The notes beneath the pieces are model-generated. The model was not told where the DNA came from and did not search any database. It saw only the letters and a list, made by a program, of their open reading frames with translations. Of a stretch of 64,000 nucleotides of DNA, positions 23,501-36,289 are shown piece after piece (the stretch's first letter is position 1; every line of letters begins with the position of its first letter). The DNA lies in NCBI GenBank assembly GCA_028023455.1, contig JAQFVV010000018.1:8792679-8856678 (forward strand), given 5' to 3'. The DNA is from Epiperipatus broadwayi. Taxonomy: Eukaryota; Onychophora; Udeonychophora; Euonychophora; Peripatidae. Made by a program: the position numbers and the translations under genes.

Positions 23501-26500
23501 ATAAAAATAAAAATATTAAATATTTTTTGATACAAAATTAAATTAATATTCTATGTATAAATTTAATAATTTAAATAAAAATTAATATTAAAAGAAAAAT
23601 GTCGAATTAAAAAATCATATATTATTTTTTTTAGCGAAATATCTAAAAGCGTGAAAATTTAATTTTTCTATGACAGTTTAACAAAATTTTTAAAAAAATA
23701 AATACATTACGTTAAATGTACAAGAAAAGAATAAATAACTTTCCGTAGATCTTAATTCAAATTCAAATTTACTTTTTGTGTTCTTGCTATTATGTTATTA
23801 TTAATTTGCTGCACCTTACTATCCTACGTCTAATTATAAAAACTTACAATTGATATATTTTTTATTAGCGATACAATGCAATACATAAATTAGAACAGGA
23901 GAATATAGAATAAAGTTATAAGCTTCAGCAAATTTTCTTATAAATGTTTAAAGGAAATGCGAGTTTGAATAAAACTCCAACACCTGTCATTCAGTAAATA
24001 GTAAACTCAATGAAGTTCATTTTTTTATTTGTTTATGCTAAACTACTTATTAAAACTAGGATTAGAATAATAGAAGAAATTAAGGACAAATAAGTGATTA
24101 TAAATAATTTGTTTAAGACAATGTATAAAATATAAATAACATTTGAACAAAAATGTAATTTATTTTTATGTAAGTAATGAATAATATATTTTTAAGTATT
24201 TCCCCCTCTCTTGGAATCTTTGGAGCCTTTACTATTGTGTACTGTGTGGTGTGCCCCTGATAAATCTCATTCAAACATTGGCTTGCTTTATTTAACAATA
24301 ATATAGATATCTATTACTAGGAGGTAGAAATCTGGTAAGCAGGTAGCACTAAGATCAGTGCTATTTGTAATAGATAATTGTTCAGTACTGTTTACTGTGC
24401 TCCAAGGCAAATACTGCTTGCACAATTCCTACTTTCATTTTGAATGTATCAATTTATTTATTTTTATAATTAGGAATTGAAACGAACTTTTTGCTTCTCA
24501 GAAGGCTTTTCAGATTCATACAACTATGTATAACTTTAACACATTTTTTCTTATTCTTTACATTTGAAAGAAAAAGACTCAGCTGCTAAGATCTAAAAGA
24601 GAATAAACAGTCAGGATAAAGCAATTAATACAAATGCCAAGTATGCTCATGTCTTGGAGTTTGAATCTATATAAAACTTGGAAATTTTTATTAGATAGCT
24701 GAGTATTTCTGAGCAAACAATGTTTTTTATCGATATACAGCTAATTATTTAATTAATGGTTTATAACTGAATATTTATCTATTATTAATTGGAATATAAA
24801 AACTTCAAATTAGGCAGGGTTGACAACATGAATTTATTTGTATTAACTAGAACTGTAATATAATGAACCTTCTCTATTGATGAAGAAATGCCATAGTTCT
24901 ACAAATACTGACATTATGGTTTATCATTCTCATCATCTTGTAGAATGAATTGTAACGATGTAGGGATGATAGTATTAGAGATAAATAAAAATTTGAATCA
25001 GTTTTAGTAATATGACAATGTTTATAAATACCAAGAATGAGTTTAACAAAAAAGTAAAATTAATAAAGTATAAGAACAACATAAATAAAGTTTAAAGCAA
25101 TAATTATAAGTGAAAACTACAAAAAAATTAAATAGTTTTTGAGAGAAAACGTTACAGATTATTTTTTTAAGATATTTTAGGAGCTTGTTTATCTAATAAT
25201 AGAAATGTAAACTAATATATTAAAGAATTTCCAAGACTAAATATCTTTCAATAACAGTAGAAAATTATATCGTAATTTAATATAGTTAGAATTTAGAAAG
25301 ATCTTGTTAAATGATCAACATAAAAGATAGCTTTGTATGGAACCGATAAAATTATTAAAAGAAGAGAAGAGAAAGCATCAGAATATTTTTGAAATGTGAA
25401 TTTGGAAAAGAAAAAGGTAAATTGAAAGCATAGGCTAAAATATTAAAAAATGTAAACAAAAATATAATATATGGATTTTAAAAATGTATAAAACAGAAAA
25501 AATTAATAATAGGAATATGATAGAAAGTTTTGCAAAGGAAAATATATATATATAAAATACTGGTGATCTAAAAAAAGTATTATCTAAGAACTGGTGCTGA
25601 TTTACCTTTCAACAGATAACTGATGAAGAGGAGGAGGAGAATAAAAATATAATAAATCGGCCATGTTTATTAAAATAAGTTAATCCTATCATTGGATCAA
25701 AATCAAAATAGTAAATTTCTTAATAACGATATATATCAAAATTATTTCTAACAATAACTTTTTTTAAAGATTATTAATTCCAAAACTGTCATTAGTAGAA
25801 AAGAGAACAATTTATTCCAAGTGACAGTAGATTTACTAAGACAAAACAATGAAAAGACACTCTGAACCCAATGCATATTAATGCTAGATCAATTTTCTTG
25901 CATTTTATGTATCATGTAGTATATTCATTCATTTAATAACTATTCAGTAGACAAATGAATAGCTTAAACTGAAATCATAAATTAGGCATGATTTCAATGT
26001 GTTTAAACATACATAGTTTAAAATAATCTTTAATAGAATAATCAGCTAAAATTCTAAAGAAGAAGAACAAATTTAAATCTGGCTCAAGAAAAAATATAAC
26101 TAGAAACAATCATCTAGTTAAAAAGTAATGCAAATACGATATAACCATATTTATGTTAGGACAGGATGCTTTTCATTGTTCTTGATTGTCAAACAAGTAC
26201 TAGATAATTATCATTAACTTCAAATACATCAATCACAATTCTTCATCAAGAGATAAAAACTAAAATTATTGAAAGTGATAACAGATTAATAGAGATATAA
26301 GAAAATCAATTGAGTAACAAAAACTGCAACTAAGAAGAAAATATTTTAAAAAGGAGAAATCAGAAGTTCTAAAAACGTTGATAATGGTTTAACTAAAAAG
26401 AAACAAAAGTGAGTTAAAGGATACAGTATTAAAAGTTCATAATAGAAAACAAAATAATAGTTTGTTTGTTTTTTATATCAACTGTAAAATGACCAAACTT

Positions 26501-27230
26501 ATAGATTTAAATACACAAACTATTGTTTTTGAAGTACTTTTGTGAATATTTTTTACTAAAGAAATTGTAATTATAATCAAATCACAAATAGCTTATTAGA
26601 AATCATAGTGAAATGAAAAAATACAGCATTAAATCTGGAAACATATCAAGAAATGAGAAAAAAATATAGGTAAAAAGTTCGTGTCACAATCATAAACATA
26701 CTTTAAGTATTTTCAAGCTAAAGAAAAGAAAATCTAATTAAACAAAGAAAAACTTATTGAAATGTGAAAAGAAATGAACAAATAAGGGCTAAGATAGAGT
26801 ACCCATTAATATAATGAATAATAATAATGTAAAATATAAATATATAATTTTAGAGTTACATATTAAAAAAAATAATAAGAATAAAATATAAAATAAATCA
26901 AATAAAAATTATATATATATAATTATAGGAAGTATTGATTGATAAATATAGAATATAAAAAAAATTAAAATATATAATATATAAAAATGTAAAAATTATA
27001 TAGAGAGGTACATAAAGATATATGTGGGTATGTAAATAATCATTATAAGATAGAATATATATATATATATAAAATTATATGTTCATGTATATTTGTATTC
27101 ATGTATTGGTATTGCCTGTGTTATTGCTAGAGCAATCGAAACCATCTAGTGAGTTGTAAAAAACATTGTAAAAGTAATAAAGAACTACAATGATATTACT
27201 CTTATATTAAGAAATATTCATATAGTATTG
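20600..27230. other. 6.6 kb without a recognisable gene
   Basis: Strongly AT-rich, with homopolymers (G9 near 21,150; A-run followed by G7 near 21,555-21,575), TA repeats (23,112-23,131, 27,055-27,071) and long A-rich stretches. No intact frame with recognisable motifs. 23,230-23,290 holds a short GC-richer segment (TTGGTTGGCGCCCC) that might be an element end but has no partner. Confidence 0.45.
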
Positions 27231-27240
27231 CATATTATGC

Positions 27241-27703
27241 CACAAAACATCACATGATCACCAACAAGCATAAGAAATGGTGGTCATGTGATGTTTGGTG
27301 GTTTAATGCCAAACCTGCCATAGTGGTGGCTATGGTTTTTAAAGAACCAAAGACACCAAAATGTATGGGTACTGAACTGAGTTCAAACCTCTATGACTAT
27401 ATAAGCTAGTAAACTTAGATTGAAAATATTATTGTGTTTTCTATTTTATTCTTATAGTTTTGTAGTTAAGTAAAGATAAAAGGTGGCTGCTGGAGGTTTG
27501 CATTAAATCCTAAGATCTAGGTGCAGTGCTCACAGATCCAAGGTTTCTCACTGATAAAGGCCACAAGCCAGAAACTAGTCTGGGGATATTGGATGAGTAG
27601 GCACTAGATAATGATTTTACACACAAGCCTTCTGGAATCCATTGATTACTCTGGATTGCACTGAGTGGCTCTACTATATAGAGACTTTTGCCTGTTTTGT
27701 TAT
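27241..27703 (+). mobile_element. single-unit hammerhead element, probable 9-bp TSD
   Basis: From about 27,390 to 27,697 it matches the right arm of the 17,651-18,280 element: CTATATAAGCT, then TTAGATTGAAAATATT, GGTGGCTGCTGG, the hammerhead, GATTACTCTGG and TTTTGCCTGTTTT. Its 5' part, absent from the palindromic copy, starts with a near-perfect 19-bp inverted repeat (27,245-27,263 with 27,278-27,296). ATATTATGC lies on both sides (27,232-27,240 and 27,704-27,712). No ORF, so it is non-autonomous. Confidence 0.78.
27538..27592 (+). ncRNA. hammerhead, core mutated at G8
   Basis: Same fold as at 18,085-18,139: CCAA/TTGG, stem I TCTCA with TGGGG, stem II around CACAA, GAAA, CTAGTC. The core reads CTGATAA (27,551-27,557), with catalytic G8 replaced by A, so the motif is probably inactive. 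Confidence 0.75.
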
Positions 27704-27942
27704 ATATTATGCTTGATATTTGTATATATATATATTTTATTTGTAAATAAAAAAAATTAACTAAACAAATAATGGTGAAAGAATATTGTTATTTTACATG
27801 AGATTAGAAGTTCTCATCTACTAATTCGTGTATATCATTTCATAGATCTTGATTAGTCTGTTGTTCTGGAAAATAATGAATATTATAATTTAATTTTCTT
27901 CTTCTTTCTTTCCTTATGTATTGATTTCTACTTTTACAAATC

Positions 27943-28495
27943 ATACCATTTACAATTTTCTTAAACACTTTAACAATGCTATTTTTTTATATAAAAACTT
28001 TATTATAACAATTTTGACTGTCCTGCAGTCATCATCAGAGCTACAATTTTAAATATATGAGTGTACAATTAATACATTTTATACATATACATATATATAA
28101 TTAAATACACAAATAAAACATACATTTTAACCTGGCCATTATAAATAATCATTTCCCATTTTATAATTAATTCTATCTACATTTATTTTATATTATTTTA
28201 TTTATTTTTAAAAATATTTATTATATTTGTAATTTTAAAAAATTTTAATTTTTTATTCTATTATTTAATACATATTATTGTCTTTTACTTATATTTTTAA
28301 TCAATTTCTAACCTTTTCTTATTTTCATTAAATATTTTATAATTAACTATTAACTTTTTCCACATTACAAATTACTCACCTCTTTGTAATTCTACTTCTA
28401 AAAACCCAACTGACAAAATTTTCAAAATGTTTATACTTACTTAACACCATCTTCTATCATCATTTTCTTCAACTTTATTCTTTTAACTTTATTAA
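27943..28495 (-). repeat. PLE-B left terminal inverted repeat with hammerhead-like core
   Basis: Inverse of 30,840-31,391. On the minus strand it holds CTGATGA followed by stem-loop GACTG-CAGGA-CAGTC, then AAAATTG where GAAAC would be expected. The right copy keeps GAAAC but has a degraded stem II. Combining what each copy keeps suggests an intact ancestral core, though a convincing stem I was not found. Confidence 0.75.
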
Positions 28496-28524
28496 TATTC
28501 AAACTATTATTAATAGTAATTGTT

Positions 28525-28870
28525 TATAAAATTATTGTCTTTACACCAAAATCCCTCTTAATCAATATTGCTTCTTTAATTTTCCTATCCCTTCTATTAT
28601 TTGTATAATTAATTATTTTACACTATATTTCTCAAACCTATGACCTGCTTCTAATGAATGCAAATAAATGGGTGATCTCTTATCATATTTATGTTGAATT
28701 AATCTTGTATAAATTGAATTCTTTATTTCTCCTACATAATTGGTTTTTATATTTTTACTTTTATATGTCTTGCATTCAATTTTATGTACTCCATTTATGC
28801 ATATTTCTACTTTTCTCACATATTTATTATCTAATATATTAATATTTGAAATACAGACATTCTTCATATA
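28525..28870 (-). pseudogene. PLE-B GIY-YIG endonuclease
   Basis: The minus frame 28,613-28,867 contains GVHKIECKTYKS...TNYVGE, the two halves of the GIY-YIG signature (VYxIxC...YVGE), then SIYTRLIQHKYDKRSPIYLH and the late H/F residues. After a stop the C-terminal KIKEAILIKR continues in another frame to about 28,530. A few residues appear to be inserted between the two signature halves compared with usual PLE proteins. Confidence 0.75.
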
Positions 28871-29094
28871 CCTGGAGTTTAATTGTAAATATACAGGATA
28901 TTCTTCCTTCTTTTATTTACTATCTTAAATTTTATTACATTATTAAACTTTTTATTAATTATAATAATTATTTTATTCATACTTTTTACAATATTATTTA
29001 TTTAAATGAGATATTTATTTATATAGCGTGTGATGTATATAAATTGTAATAAACATCTTTTTTATTTTTTCTACATACTATCCCAATATTATTG

Positions 29095-30100
29095 TTAAAA
29101 AAAAATTTCTGATTTTCTTATACCTTCTTCTATAAAATTTTCTGGATAGACATTATCCCTAAACTCTTTAATTATTAATTTTACCTGTTTACTATAATCT
29201 TCTTCATTTGAGCAATAATTTGAAGCTCTATATATTCTTGAATTTATACTACTTATTTTATATTTAGCATCTATATTCAAAATTCAATTACTTATATTAC
29301 TACCTATATTAGTTTGTTTTTTTATATAAACATGTCTTTATCCTGCATTCATCATTTTTATATGACTTCTTTAACAAAACATCTAAATATAATAACTTAT
29401 TATAATTTTCTTTTTCTATTGTAAAATTTATATTTTTATCTAACTTATTAATCTCTTCAAGATACTTATCTATTTGCTTTTGACTCTTATTAAAAATCAA
29501 TAAGTAATCATCAACCTACCTTTTCATAAAAATTGGACCATTATTATTAATAATCATTAAATCTTTCAATTTCTCTATTGGTAATTTAATTTCTTTATAT
29601 TCCTCATTTCTATATCTTTTTATTGCTAACTCTATTGCTTCTTTCACATTTATATTTGTGTACATTGACACATCTATTTTCACCATAGTCAAATATTCAT
29701 TTATTTTATCTTTAATTTCTTTTATTAACTCTTTATTATGTTTAATATAAAAACTACTTTTATCATTATTATATTTCTTAAAAATATTATTTGATATCAA
29801 TTTAGATATTCTATCAAAATACTTTTGGAGCTCCCCACAATCTTTATTTCCCAAAAATGCAAATATTTTTCTATTTATTAATCCATTATTATATAATCCT
29901 TTTACTAACTCATAAATCTTCCCATTTTTTAATTTAGTATCATTTTACTTTATTTTAATAAAATAATAATTTATTCATTTCATCAATATATTCTTCTTTA
30001 TTCATTAATACTAATTTATTACCTTTATCTGACTTTATAAACACTTTCTTTTTTATATTTATCTCTTATTTCTTTAACCTCTTATTTTAATTACATTATT
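29095..30100 (-). pseudogene. PLE-B reverse transcriptase, stop within the YVDD motif
   Basis: Minus frames in order: the region near 29,880-29,516 contains VKIDVSMYTNINVKEAIELA (RT-A, catalytic Asp). Then near 29,515-29,495 the catalytic block reads R-stop-VDDYLLIF: TAT (Tyr) became TAG exactly in YVDD. Then IDKYLEEINKLDKNINFTIE and LLYLDVLL (RT-D/E region) at 29,500-29,309, and a further frame to 29,095. All catalytic Asp codons are still present; the stop and frameshifts inactivate it. Confidence 0.8.
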
Positions 30101-30411
30101 TAAATTATTTATCCCCTTAATTCTTTTTATCTTTATTTTCAATACTTAATTTTTTTATTTTATACACCATTTTATTCATAACTTTCCATCCATAATTTAT
30201 CCATATTAATTACATTATTAATTTCTTAATTTTTATAATAATATATACCATAATTACTTTTTAAATACTTTTGTGCTATTTTCTCTACTAATGCTTGCAC
30301 TTCTATTGTATCCTTATTTTTGCTTACTCCATATGGTACATATTTTATACCTTTATTTAGTTTTTTTTTTTTTTTTTCAGTTAATTTAATGTTTGTTAAA
30401 TTACAAATCTT

Positions 30412-30810
30412 CTATTCATATTTATTAAGTCCTTCTTTATAATCTTTAATTTCTTTTCCATTCTTCAATCTATCCATTTTCTTCTTATGTTTTATTAATG
30501 TATTTCTATTTATAATGCCCATCTTTTCATTACATAATTTTCTAAAAATTTCTTCTTCTTTAAAAGTTATTCTTTTATTCAAAGACTCTTCCATATTATT
30601 AATATTTTTATATACTTTACTTTTCATTTTATAACTTTCTTTAATATATTTCTTTAGAATTTTCTTCTCAATATTATTCACATAGTTTCTTTTACCACTT
30701 ATTCTTTTTCTTAGTTTATCCAATCTTAAAAAATTAGATATACCTTCATATTTTTCACAATCCTTTAAAAATTTTATATTATTTTTTAAATTACTTAATT
30801 TCATTACCAA
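30412..30810 (-). pseudogene. PLE-B N-terminal region
   Basis: A 132-residue minus frame, very Lys/Asn/Glu-rich and probably helical, starting at ATG 30,810 just inside the right inverted repeat and ending at a stop at 30,412. Position and composition fit the variable N-terminus of PLE proteins before the RT; there is no recognisable motif of its own. Confidence 0.6.
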
Positions 30811-30839
30811 TTTTCATCTTTCATTGACCATTTTTTATG

Positions 30840-31391
30840 TATGAATAAGGTTGAAAGAATAAAATTGTAGAAAATGATGATATAAGGGTGGTGTTAAGCA
30901 AGAATAAACATTTTGAAAATTTTGTCAGTTGGGTGTTTAGAAATAGGATTGTAAAGAGGTGAGAAATTTTGTAATGTGAAAAGGTAATTTGTAATGTGGA
31001 AAAAGTTAATGGTTAATTATAAAATATTTAATAAAAATAAGAAGTTGATTAAAAATATAGTAGAATAAAAAGTTAAAGTTTTTTTTTTAAATACAATTAT
31101 AATAAATATTTTTAAAAATAAAGTAAAGTAATGTAAAATAAATGTTAATAGAATCAATTAAGAATAAAGTAATAAAATGGGAAATGGTTTTTTATAAGTT
31201 AGATTAAAATGTATGTTTTATTTGTGTATTTAATTATGTATATGAATATGTATAAAATGAATTAATTGTATAATTTTATATTTAGATATTGTAGCTCTGA
31301 TGATGCATTCAGGTAGTTGAAACTGTTAGAATAAAGTTTTCATATAAAAAATAGTATTTTTAAAGTATTTTAAGGAAATTGTAAGTGGTAT
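30840..31391 (+). repeat. PLE-B right terminal inverted repeat with hammerhead-like core
   Basis: Inverted copy of the left end. CTGATGA at 31,297-31,303 and GAAAC at 31,319-31,323 are both present, with a weak stem II between them. AACTG...AAAGTTT follows, which could pair and compete with a hammerhead fold. Confidence 0.75.
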
Positions 31392-34300
31392 AATATTATA
31401 ATTTGGTAAGCATCTTATTCATTCTAGAAGAACAAGTTATCTATGATATTCTTCCCATGCTCATCTTATGCTATATAGCAATGATAATGTTACTACACTG
31501 TCAAAACTATTTAAAATGATAATACATTTCATTATATATAACAGCTGCATTGTCTAATCATGTATTGAAGCAGTCAATCTTAGCTTAAGATTGTGCTTCA
31601 TGTTTCTACCTACTAACCTGTGTTCAAACCCCTATTTCCCATCCTGCTCCTTTTTGTCATGTATATATTTTTATGTATATGTTTGAGATGCATGCCTAAA
31701 TTATAAAATTTAATGTTTCAATAACATGTTTTAAAATTATTATTAATTCTTTTTATTAATTATTAGTTCTTTTTATTAAAGTATTATAGACGCGGCTCAA
31801 ATATATACATAGGAGCAAAACTTACTAACAAAATATTGATGTTTTTAAATATTTCTTATATGTCATTTTTAACTTTTTCTTTTTAAATTGCTTGTTTTTC
31901 TATTAAACTATATATTTTTTTATAAAATCCAATATGGAAGATGCAAGTGTTGTTAATTGTCTAAAAATAATTAACGGTTGGAAGCACTATTGTTTTAATC
32001 TGGGGAAGGTATTTTTTTAATTAAAGTTTTACTTAAAATAAATGGGATTAAGTAGATTAAAGATTTACTTAAAAACATGTTGTCAAATCTATTTCTAATC
32101 TGGAAATAGATTTGAATTTATTTTTGGACGCTATTTTACAATTGCATCTTCAAAAACAACTGATAAAAGGAAAAGTATAAAATGACTGAATTTTGAATCA
32201 CAGAGGAAATTAGCTACTTTTAGAGAGAGGTATTATAAACATATTTCATTTTGCTTGAAACTTAAAATGATGTAGTAGTGAATCCACCACTCTTCAGCAG
32301 CCTCTGCCGCTATTGTATTATCCTGCTGCCCTGAAATGAAGAAAGGTCTAAAAGAACTTTAGAATGCTAATAAAAGTTTGCTGTCACCAAGGAGAATCCA
32401 TTTTGGATCCTCAATTCGCCGTGCACGTGCCATACTTTAAAATGGATTCTTAAAATTGCAAGGTAAATTTCCAAGCCACCACCTAATAGTCAATTTAGTC
32501 TAAATAATCTATCAAGATCTCTTCTCATGTATTCTTTAACTTTGCCTTTTATATATATCTGTAAATATAATTTTGCTCTCAAATAATTTCTTTATATCTA
32601 ATCCTATCTCATATGCTCTTAACTTTTTAATTTTGGTGCGGTTATTTATTTATATATATTTATTATTTGATTTATATATCTGCTTGCTTATTAATATGTC
32701 AATCTAAAACAATCTGATGAATTGAATTTTCTAAAAATCCTTTCTATTTTTTTTTAAGAAAACCTTCACGAAGCAAGTTATAAACGTCCATTTAAAACAA
32801 TGCATTATTAATTAATATACTCGTCACATTGTTTTTTGAGCCAACATTCTATTTATGTTTTAATATAATATATATATATATGTTTCACTCTGGATTTTTT
32901 ACCAGTGTAAATCCAGAACTTCAGCTAATTAACGCTATGAAATCTTTTAAAATGTTTTGTTTTTATTCAATTCTGAAAGTGTGACCCATTAATTATTTTC
33001 TATAACTGCCAGTCTTCTTATATTTTCCATACTCTTAAAATTTCAAATCTTGTATTTAAATATTTCAGTTATTGTAAAATCAATGAAGGTGAGATTGATT
33101 TATTTTAACTAGAAGAAGAAGGGATGGAGGAAAATCTTAATGTTTCTGTTACTAAATCAAATCTTAACGTATATTTTATTAATTTGAAATCTAAATCTTA
33201 ATGTTTCTTTTATTAGGTAAAATCTTAATGTATATTTTATTAAATGAAATATTTTCTATATATATATATTATAATTGCATGGCGTATTATAGTATTCAAA
33301 CAAGGGTCATTTATTTTAAAGCAGTAAAATTTATTCAATGTTGTTAGTGACATTCATTCATTACTGCATTTCTGACATTTAGCCAATCTTCATGTTCTCT
33401 AGATATATGTGCTTCTTAATCTGGGGGTTATGACAAGTTTGAACTCATAGATTGCTTATATATCATTCCATAGATAGTTGAGCTATCTGGAATCATATTT
33501 ATTTCATATAAAATGCCTCTGGCGGTGATCCCGTAAGTTTGGCACATGCTATGCATATCATTTCTTTTTATAAAAAGGCCACTGGCTGTGACCCATAAGT
33601 CTGGCACACACTATGCCCATCCATTTTGTTTTTCATCCAGGAGCATGACCTTTTCCTTTTAGTTATTTTTAGGCTATTATGTGAACACCGCAAACTTATT
33701 TGTATTAGTATTTCTTTTGCTTCATGACCCAGTTTTAATGCTCTAATATTAAAATTAAGCTTCGCTTAAAAGATATATATAAATGCCAATTACTTCTATT
33801 TATTAATTAAGTTTATTTCAATCATATACAGTCCCACCATCGTAATTTATATATCTATTTAAGAGTATCTATATGCCTTGGGAAAAATAAAGCGTTCGTC
33901 TTACTATTGTTAAAATATTTTGTCATAGTTTCAAATATAATGTTTTCAAATGTATTTTGTTTATTTTCACGACCTCAATGGCGTAAAAATAATTTATATC
34001 ATATGTATAATGAGTTTCAGAATGCTCCCCTAAATCATGTGTTAGTCACCACGTTTCAGAACTGTAAATCAAAGCGTTAATGGCAGTATTATGTAATTCT
34101 TTCTAATATTCGATTGGCATCTTAATATTAGACCCACCAAAGATGTGTGTTTATTTGTAATATATTATTTAGCTAATAAAGAGCATATGAGAAATAATAG
34201 TGTGAATGACACTATGTAATCATCTACTGCTTGCTCATTCACACCCATACTAATGTACTTAATTTATAAATGTATATAATTAATTTTTCATTATATTAAA

Positions 34301-36136
34301 CTATTTTTATTGTCTAACTTACTTGAGTAGTTCGAATTCCTTTTATTCCACTTCCACATATTACAGCCTTGCTTATATATATTTTAATATAGTCATAGTT
34401 AATAGATGTCTCATTGTGTTGCTCAGCTTTGCTAGTTGGCCGGATTAAGATTAATTCTCATGTGCCATCACTATTTTATTCATTAGGTGTTAGATCTGGG
34501 ACTTAGAGAGTGGGTTCGAATTCAGGCTGGACCCTGACCTAAATCTTGGGCTTGATTGGGTTTGAAGTACACTTTGTGAGTTCCAGCTCATGTTAGATGG
34601 ATAAACATGTTTTGACCGGTACAGTATAGAATTTGAGTCTAAAAAATAAACTTTAAAAGTTTTTCTATTTTAAATCAAGCTGAGAATTTTTCTTTCAAGC
34701 AGCTAACGTTTGCACTTTTTAAGCAATTTTTTTCTCTACTTCAGCTGGTCTTGTCCTCTTCTTAGAATGTATAAATATTTTATAATATCACATTACCTTT
34801 TAAGATGTTAAATATTATCTTAAGTATATCTTAATTTTATGCGTAACATGCTTACATTTATATACAAGCATATATATAACAATGATGGATTTATATGTAT
34901 TTTAAACTCGTTAAAATTATTTTAATTTAATTGTTACAACTATGTTTATGTAAAATTCTAATTATTTTAACATCTTATAAAGCAATATAATATTATAAAA
35001 TATTTACAGATCACTGAAGAAAGCTGCAAGTTCGATCAAAACAGAAAATAAAGTAATAATAAAAAATAAAATAAAAAGTTGCTTAAAAAGTTCAAAAATA
35101 GTATAATTGTTATATTTTGTAATGCCTGTTCCTCCACTGTTAGTCCATGAAAGACATTTGTCTGCAATAGACTTTTTAAATGCTAGTTTAGTTTTAGCCA
35201 TCTTACTATTACATTTTATTAAACGCAGTTAGAGAAAAACACGATCCTTGGAAATTAAAATTTTTATCTAAGACAGGTTTTTACGTTTTGTTTTGTAAGT
35301 TGATTTCTGTAGATTACACCTAAAAAAAATACTATAAGCATATAAAATTTTAATCATCATCAACTATTTATTCATGGGAATGAACATTTTAACTCCAAGA
35401 AAAAAGTTATCGTTTCAGTTCATTTTTATTTATAATACATATCTAAAACCGACGGTCAATTACCGATGGCATATAAATTGGGCAAAAAATAAATATAAAA
35501 ACCAACAAGAATGGAGAACGGAGATGAATCACTGATAATAATGTTAAATGTAATATTTTTTAACATATAAGAAAATTGTTTAAAGAGAACATGAAAAAGG
35601 TTTTCATCAACAAAATCAATATTATAACTATTAAAAAGATGAAAAATAGGAAAAAAATTTAATTTATTCTATTACACGTTTCAATAATATATATATATTG
35701 TATGCACAAGTTTTATATTGACAAGAGTAAAGATGTGTTTTTAAGCATATTGTGGAGAACGTTTTTTTATTAATAATTTGGTCTAAAAATTTGAAAGTTC
35801 TATAGCTCATCGATTTGACAAAAAAATATGTTACAATTATCTTTCAGGGAATATTTTTAAAAAAATTGAACGACTAACTTATCTATAGCTCTTTATAATA
35901 ATAATAATAATACCAATAATAATGAATAAATTAATTATTTTATTTCATTTATTTAATTATTCATAATTCCAATAAACTTCAAATGAAAAAAACCATGATT
36001 TAAAAATAATAAATATTTATCTATATAATAGATTAAACAATTGTCATTATTATAAATAATATAAAAACACTGCACAGAGAATAAGAATAAAATTTACTAA
36101 AACAATTATAATCATAGTTATCAAAAAGAAAGAAAA
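31392..36136. other. non-coding stretch with small tandem duplications
   Basis: No confident gene. Visible structure: a degenerate two-copy repeat of about 63 bp near 33,135-33,245 (AAATCTTAATGTTTCT...), and a two-copy 64-bp repeat near 33,514-33,630 (GCCTCTGGCGGTGATC / GCCACTGGCTGTGACC). 34,430-34,570 has GTGGGTTCGAATTC resembling an RNA polymerase III B box, possibly an old SINE. The minus frame at 35,004-35,201 (65 codons) ends in a hydrophobic segment but matches nothing I recognise. Confidence 0.4.
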
Positions 36137-36266
36137 AACTACAGTATTTTCTATATGTCATAGCATCTGCCGGGACACGAACCCACACCCGTCTGCAACC
36201 AACTACTTGCTTGCATGACGGCTGCGATACCTCTCGGCTAACAACGCAAGACAACTACAGTATTTT
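36137..36266 (-). mobile_element. tRNA-derived SINE-like insertion, 102 bp, 14-bp TSD
   Basis: Perfect 14-bp duplication AACTACAGTATTTT at 36,137-36,150 and 36,253-36,266. The insert read on the minus strand starts GTCTTGCGTTGTTAGCCGAG. It has an A-box-like TTAGCCGAGAGGT and a B-box-like GGGTTCGTGTCC with a T-arm-like stem (GTGGG/CCCGG, 4 of 5 pairs), then ends CAGATGCTATGACATATAG. There is no convincing cloverleaf anticodon arm, so it is not a working tRNA. There is no poly-A or simple-repeat tail, unusual for a LINE-mobilised SINE. Confidence 0.78.
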
Positions 36267-36289
36267 ACTATAAAAAAAATGTTAAAACC

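Larger units (their letters stand above)
27943..31391 (-). mobile_element. PLE-B: Penelope-like element with long terminal inverted repeats
   Basis: A 3.45-kb minus-strand element. The left end (27,943 to about 28,495) and right end (about 30,840 to 31,391) are inverted copies of each other, about 550 bp with scattered differences. Each starts with a shared ATACCAYTTACAATTTYCTT outer sequence. Between them is the RT/GIY-YIG coding region, broken by many stops and frameshifts. Both repeats contain a CTGATGA core (28,032-28,038 minus; 31,297-31,303 plus). No clear TSD was seen. Inverted terminal repeats and hammerhead motifs are known PLE features. Confidence 0.85.

Noticed and set aside
34430-34620. 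tRNA-like or SINE signal (GGGTTCGAATTC)
   Set aside because: The possible A box is too far from the B box and no TSD or cloverleaf was found; mentioned only as a possibility.
35004-35201. 65-residue minus frame with a hydrophobic C-terminus
   Set aside because: No recognisable family, no splice or promoter support; T-rich DNA makes such frames common.
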